In this document: positions 61,649 to 62,518 of the stretch, piece by piece
How the letters are laid out: each line of letters opens with the position of its first letter
How positions within the stretch are numbered: the stretch's first letter is position 1
Origin: a virus
DNA length: 62,518 nucleotides
IMG/VR virus record: IMGVR_UViG_3300048928_000663
Location: 1-62,518 of that record
Direction: 5' to 3' (one strand)
The notes under the pieces: model-generated
Database searches by the model: none
What the model was told of the DNA's origin: nothing
The model's input: only the letters and a program-made list of their open reading frames with translations
Program-made: the position numbers and the translations under genes

Positions 61649-62518
61649 GTGGCGAACTTCACCGACCCCATCCGCGCCGCCTTCGGCGTTTACATGCACA
61701 GTTTCCGCGAGGGGCTGATCGCGGACACGCGCGCGCTGCAGGAGTTCGCGTCGCGGCCGTTTGCGGAGGCCTGCGTGTGGGCGCCGGGCCGGATCGTGGA
61801 TCAGGTCGATGAGATGCTGAAGGCGTACCGCAAGAACGACAACAGCGGCGCCGTGCAGCCAAAGACGAAGCTGCCGATCATGATCGTCGGCATGGCGAAG
61901 GACTTCCAGGCCGCGCCGCCGGAGTTTGGCCGCAACCTGAGCAGCCCGGTCGACGTGACCATCCCAGGCGACCCGAGGAACCGCGTGTTCCGCATGCGGG
62001 CAGTGGTGGCCGACATCCGCACCCAGGTGGCGATCATCGCGGCGGACGAGCCAACGGCGCGCTCCATCGCGATGCAGCTGCACACCTACACGTCGGCCAT
62101 CGAGAACCGGACGTTCCGCGCCACCTACAAGCTCGCCGGGATCACCGACACCTGGCCGGTGATGCTGGAGATTCCCGACCTGCTGGCGGCGTCGGCGACG
62201 ATGGCCGACGACGTGAAGAACCTGACCGCGCTGGTGCTCGACATCACCCTGCGCGCCACAGTGCCCCTGCTGACCGCGCCGCACAGCACCGAGCCGAACG
62301 ACCACCAAGGCTCGGGCCCGAATCAGGACGATCCGTTCGCCGCGGGCTATGACCCCAGCGGCTACCTCGTTGTCAGCGAAGCCCGGATCAAGAGCTTCCT
62401 GGCGGGTGAGGGCGAGACGCCACTGCGCGAGTGGCTGGTGGTCGAGATGAAGCCCTTCGAGAACAAGCTGGTCGCCGATGGCGCACAGGCCACGTCGCTG
62501 CACGAGCACCTGAACATC
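61649..62518 (+). CDS. Structural protein, cut by window end
   Basis: A GTG-initiated protein (VANFTDPIRAAFGVYMHSFR) still open after 290 codons at the window end. It starts one base after the protease stop. Residues 95-200 are beta-rich (VDVTIPGDPRNRVFRMRAVV). Gene order next to the prohead protease suggests a head or neck protein, but no family was recognised. Confidence 0.7.
   Translation, partial: MANFTDPIRAAFGVYMHSFREGLIADTRALQEFASRPFAEACVWAPGRIVDQVDEMLKAYRKNDNSGAVQPKTKLPIMIVGMAKDFQAAPPEFGRNLSSPVDVTIPGDPRNRVFRMRAVVADIRTQVAIIAADEPTARSIAMQLHTYTSAIENRTFRATYKLAGITDTWPVMLEIPDLLAASATMADDVKNLTALVLDITLRATVPLLTAPHSTEPNDHQGSGPNQDDPFAAGYDPSGYLVVSEARIKSFLAGEGETPLREWLVVEMKPFENKLVADGAQATSLHEHLNI

Noticed and set aside
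1-62518. CRISPR arrays, insertion sequences, integrase, endolysin
   Set aside because: No short regularly spaced repeats, terminal inverted repeats with transposase, tyrosine or serine recombinase motifs, or lysozyme/amidase motifs were seen.

Overview
The window is a high-GC, gene-dense bacteriophage genome segment with no recognisable host housekeeping genes. Baseplate J-like, gp21-like protease and S74-chaperone tail genes indicate a contractile-tailed phage, and an S24-type repressor opposite a small Cro/YdaS-like gene indicates a temperate one. A PEP-CTERM protein and the Burkholderiales-like style of the small proteins suggest a betaproteobacterial host; this is inference. No integrase, endolysin, portal or major capsid gene is seen, so the genome continues past both ends.

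Layout. (1) 1-1100, minus: an AlpA/excisionase-like gene, an ASCH protein and small genes, suggesting an integration module just left of the window. (2) 1200-1731, plus: two small genes. (3) 1732-6262, minus: an rdgC-led operon with DUF5131 and HNH proteins. (4) 6370-10554, minus: a recombination operon (YqaJ-type nuclease, RecT, coiled-coil protein), closed by a terminator at 6330-6357. (5) 11036-12554: the repressor operon facing the Cro-like gene. (6) 12676-22858, plus: a regulator and a long replication/early operon whose genes overlap by 1-11 bases (DUF1376 protein, three putative nucleases, SNF2-type helicase, HAD-like protein, KilA-N protein). (7) 23030-28871, plus: early accessory genes including an HhH DNA glycosylase-like protein, a metallopeptidase and a macro-domain protein. 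(8) 28997-32491: a lower-GC cargo block (putative nuclease, secreted and membrane proteins) and two tRNA genes. (9) 32606-35226, plus: terminase. (10) 35318-48780: a 13.5 kb accessory block, mostly minus strand, holding a HEPN protein, an SRAP/ligase cluster, a PEP-CTERM protein, small membrane proteins, a cytosine methyltransferase and an acyl carrier protein. (11) 48914 to the end, plus: tail, baseplate and head-maturation genes.

The most striking feature is a dispersed 16-bp operator: two 6-bp half-sites around a 4-bp spacer, with an AC-N4-GT core. It occurs at 14 positions, almost all in promoter regions, four times as pairs 31-33 bp apart and once as a pair 40 bp apart. It would let one regulator control the rdgC, recT, immunity, early, late-accessory and methyltransferase transcription units together. 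Several -10 or -35 boxes lie inside the sites.

The coding plan joins a recombination system (RecT, YqaJ nuclease, RdgC), DNA-repair enzymes (glycosylase-like, SRAP, ligase domain), DNA modification (methyltransferase beside an acyl carrier protein) and likely defence cargo (HEPN protein, PD-(D/E)xK protein, macro domain). Functions are assigned from motifs read by eye; no database search was possible.
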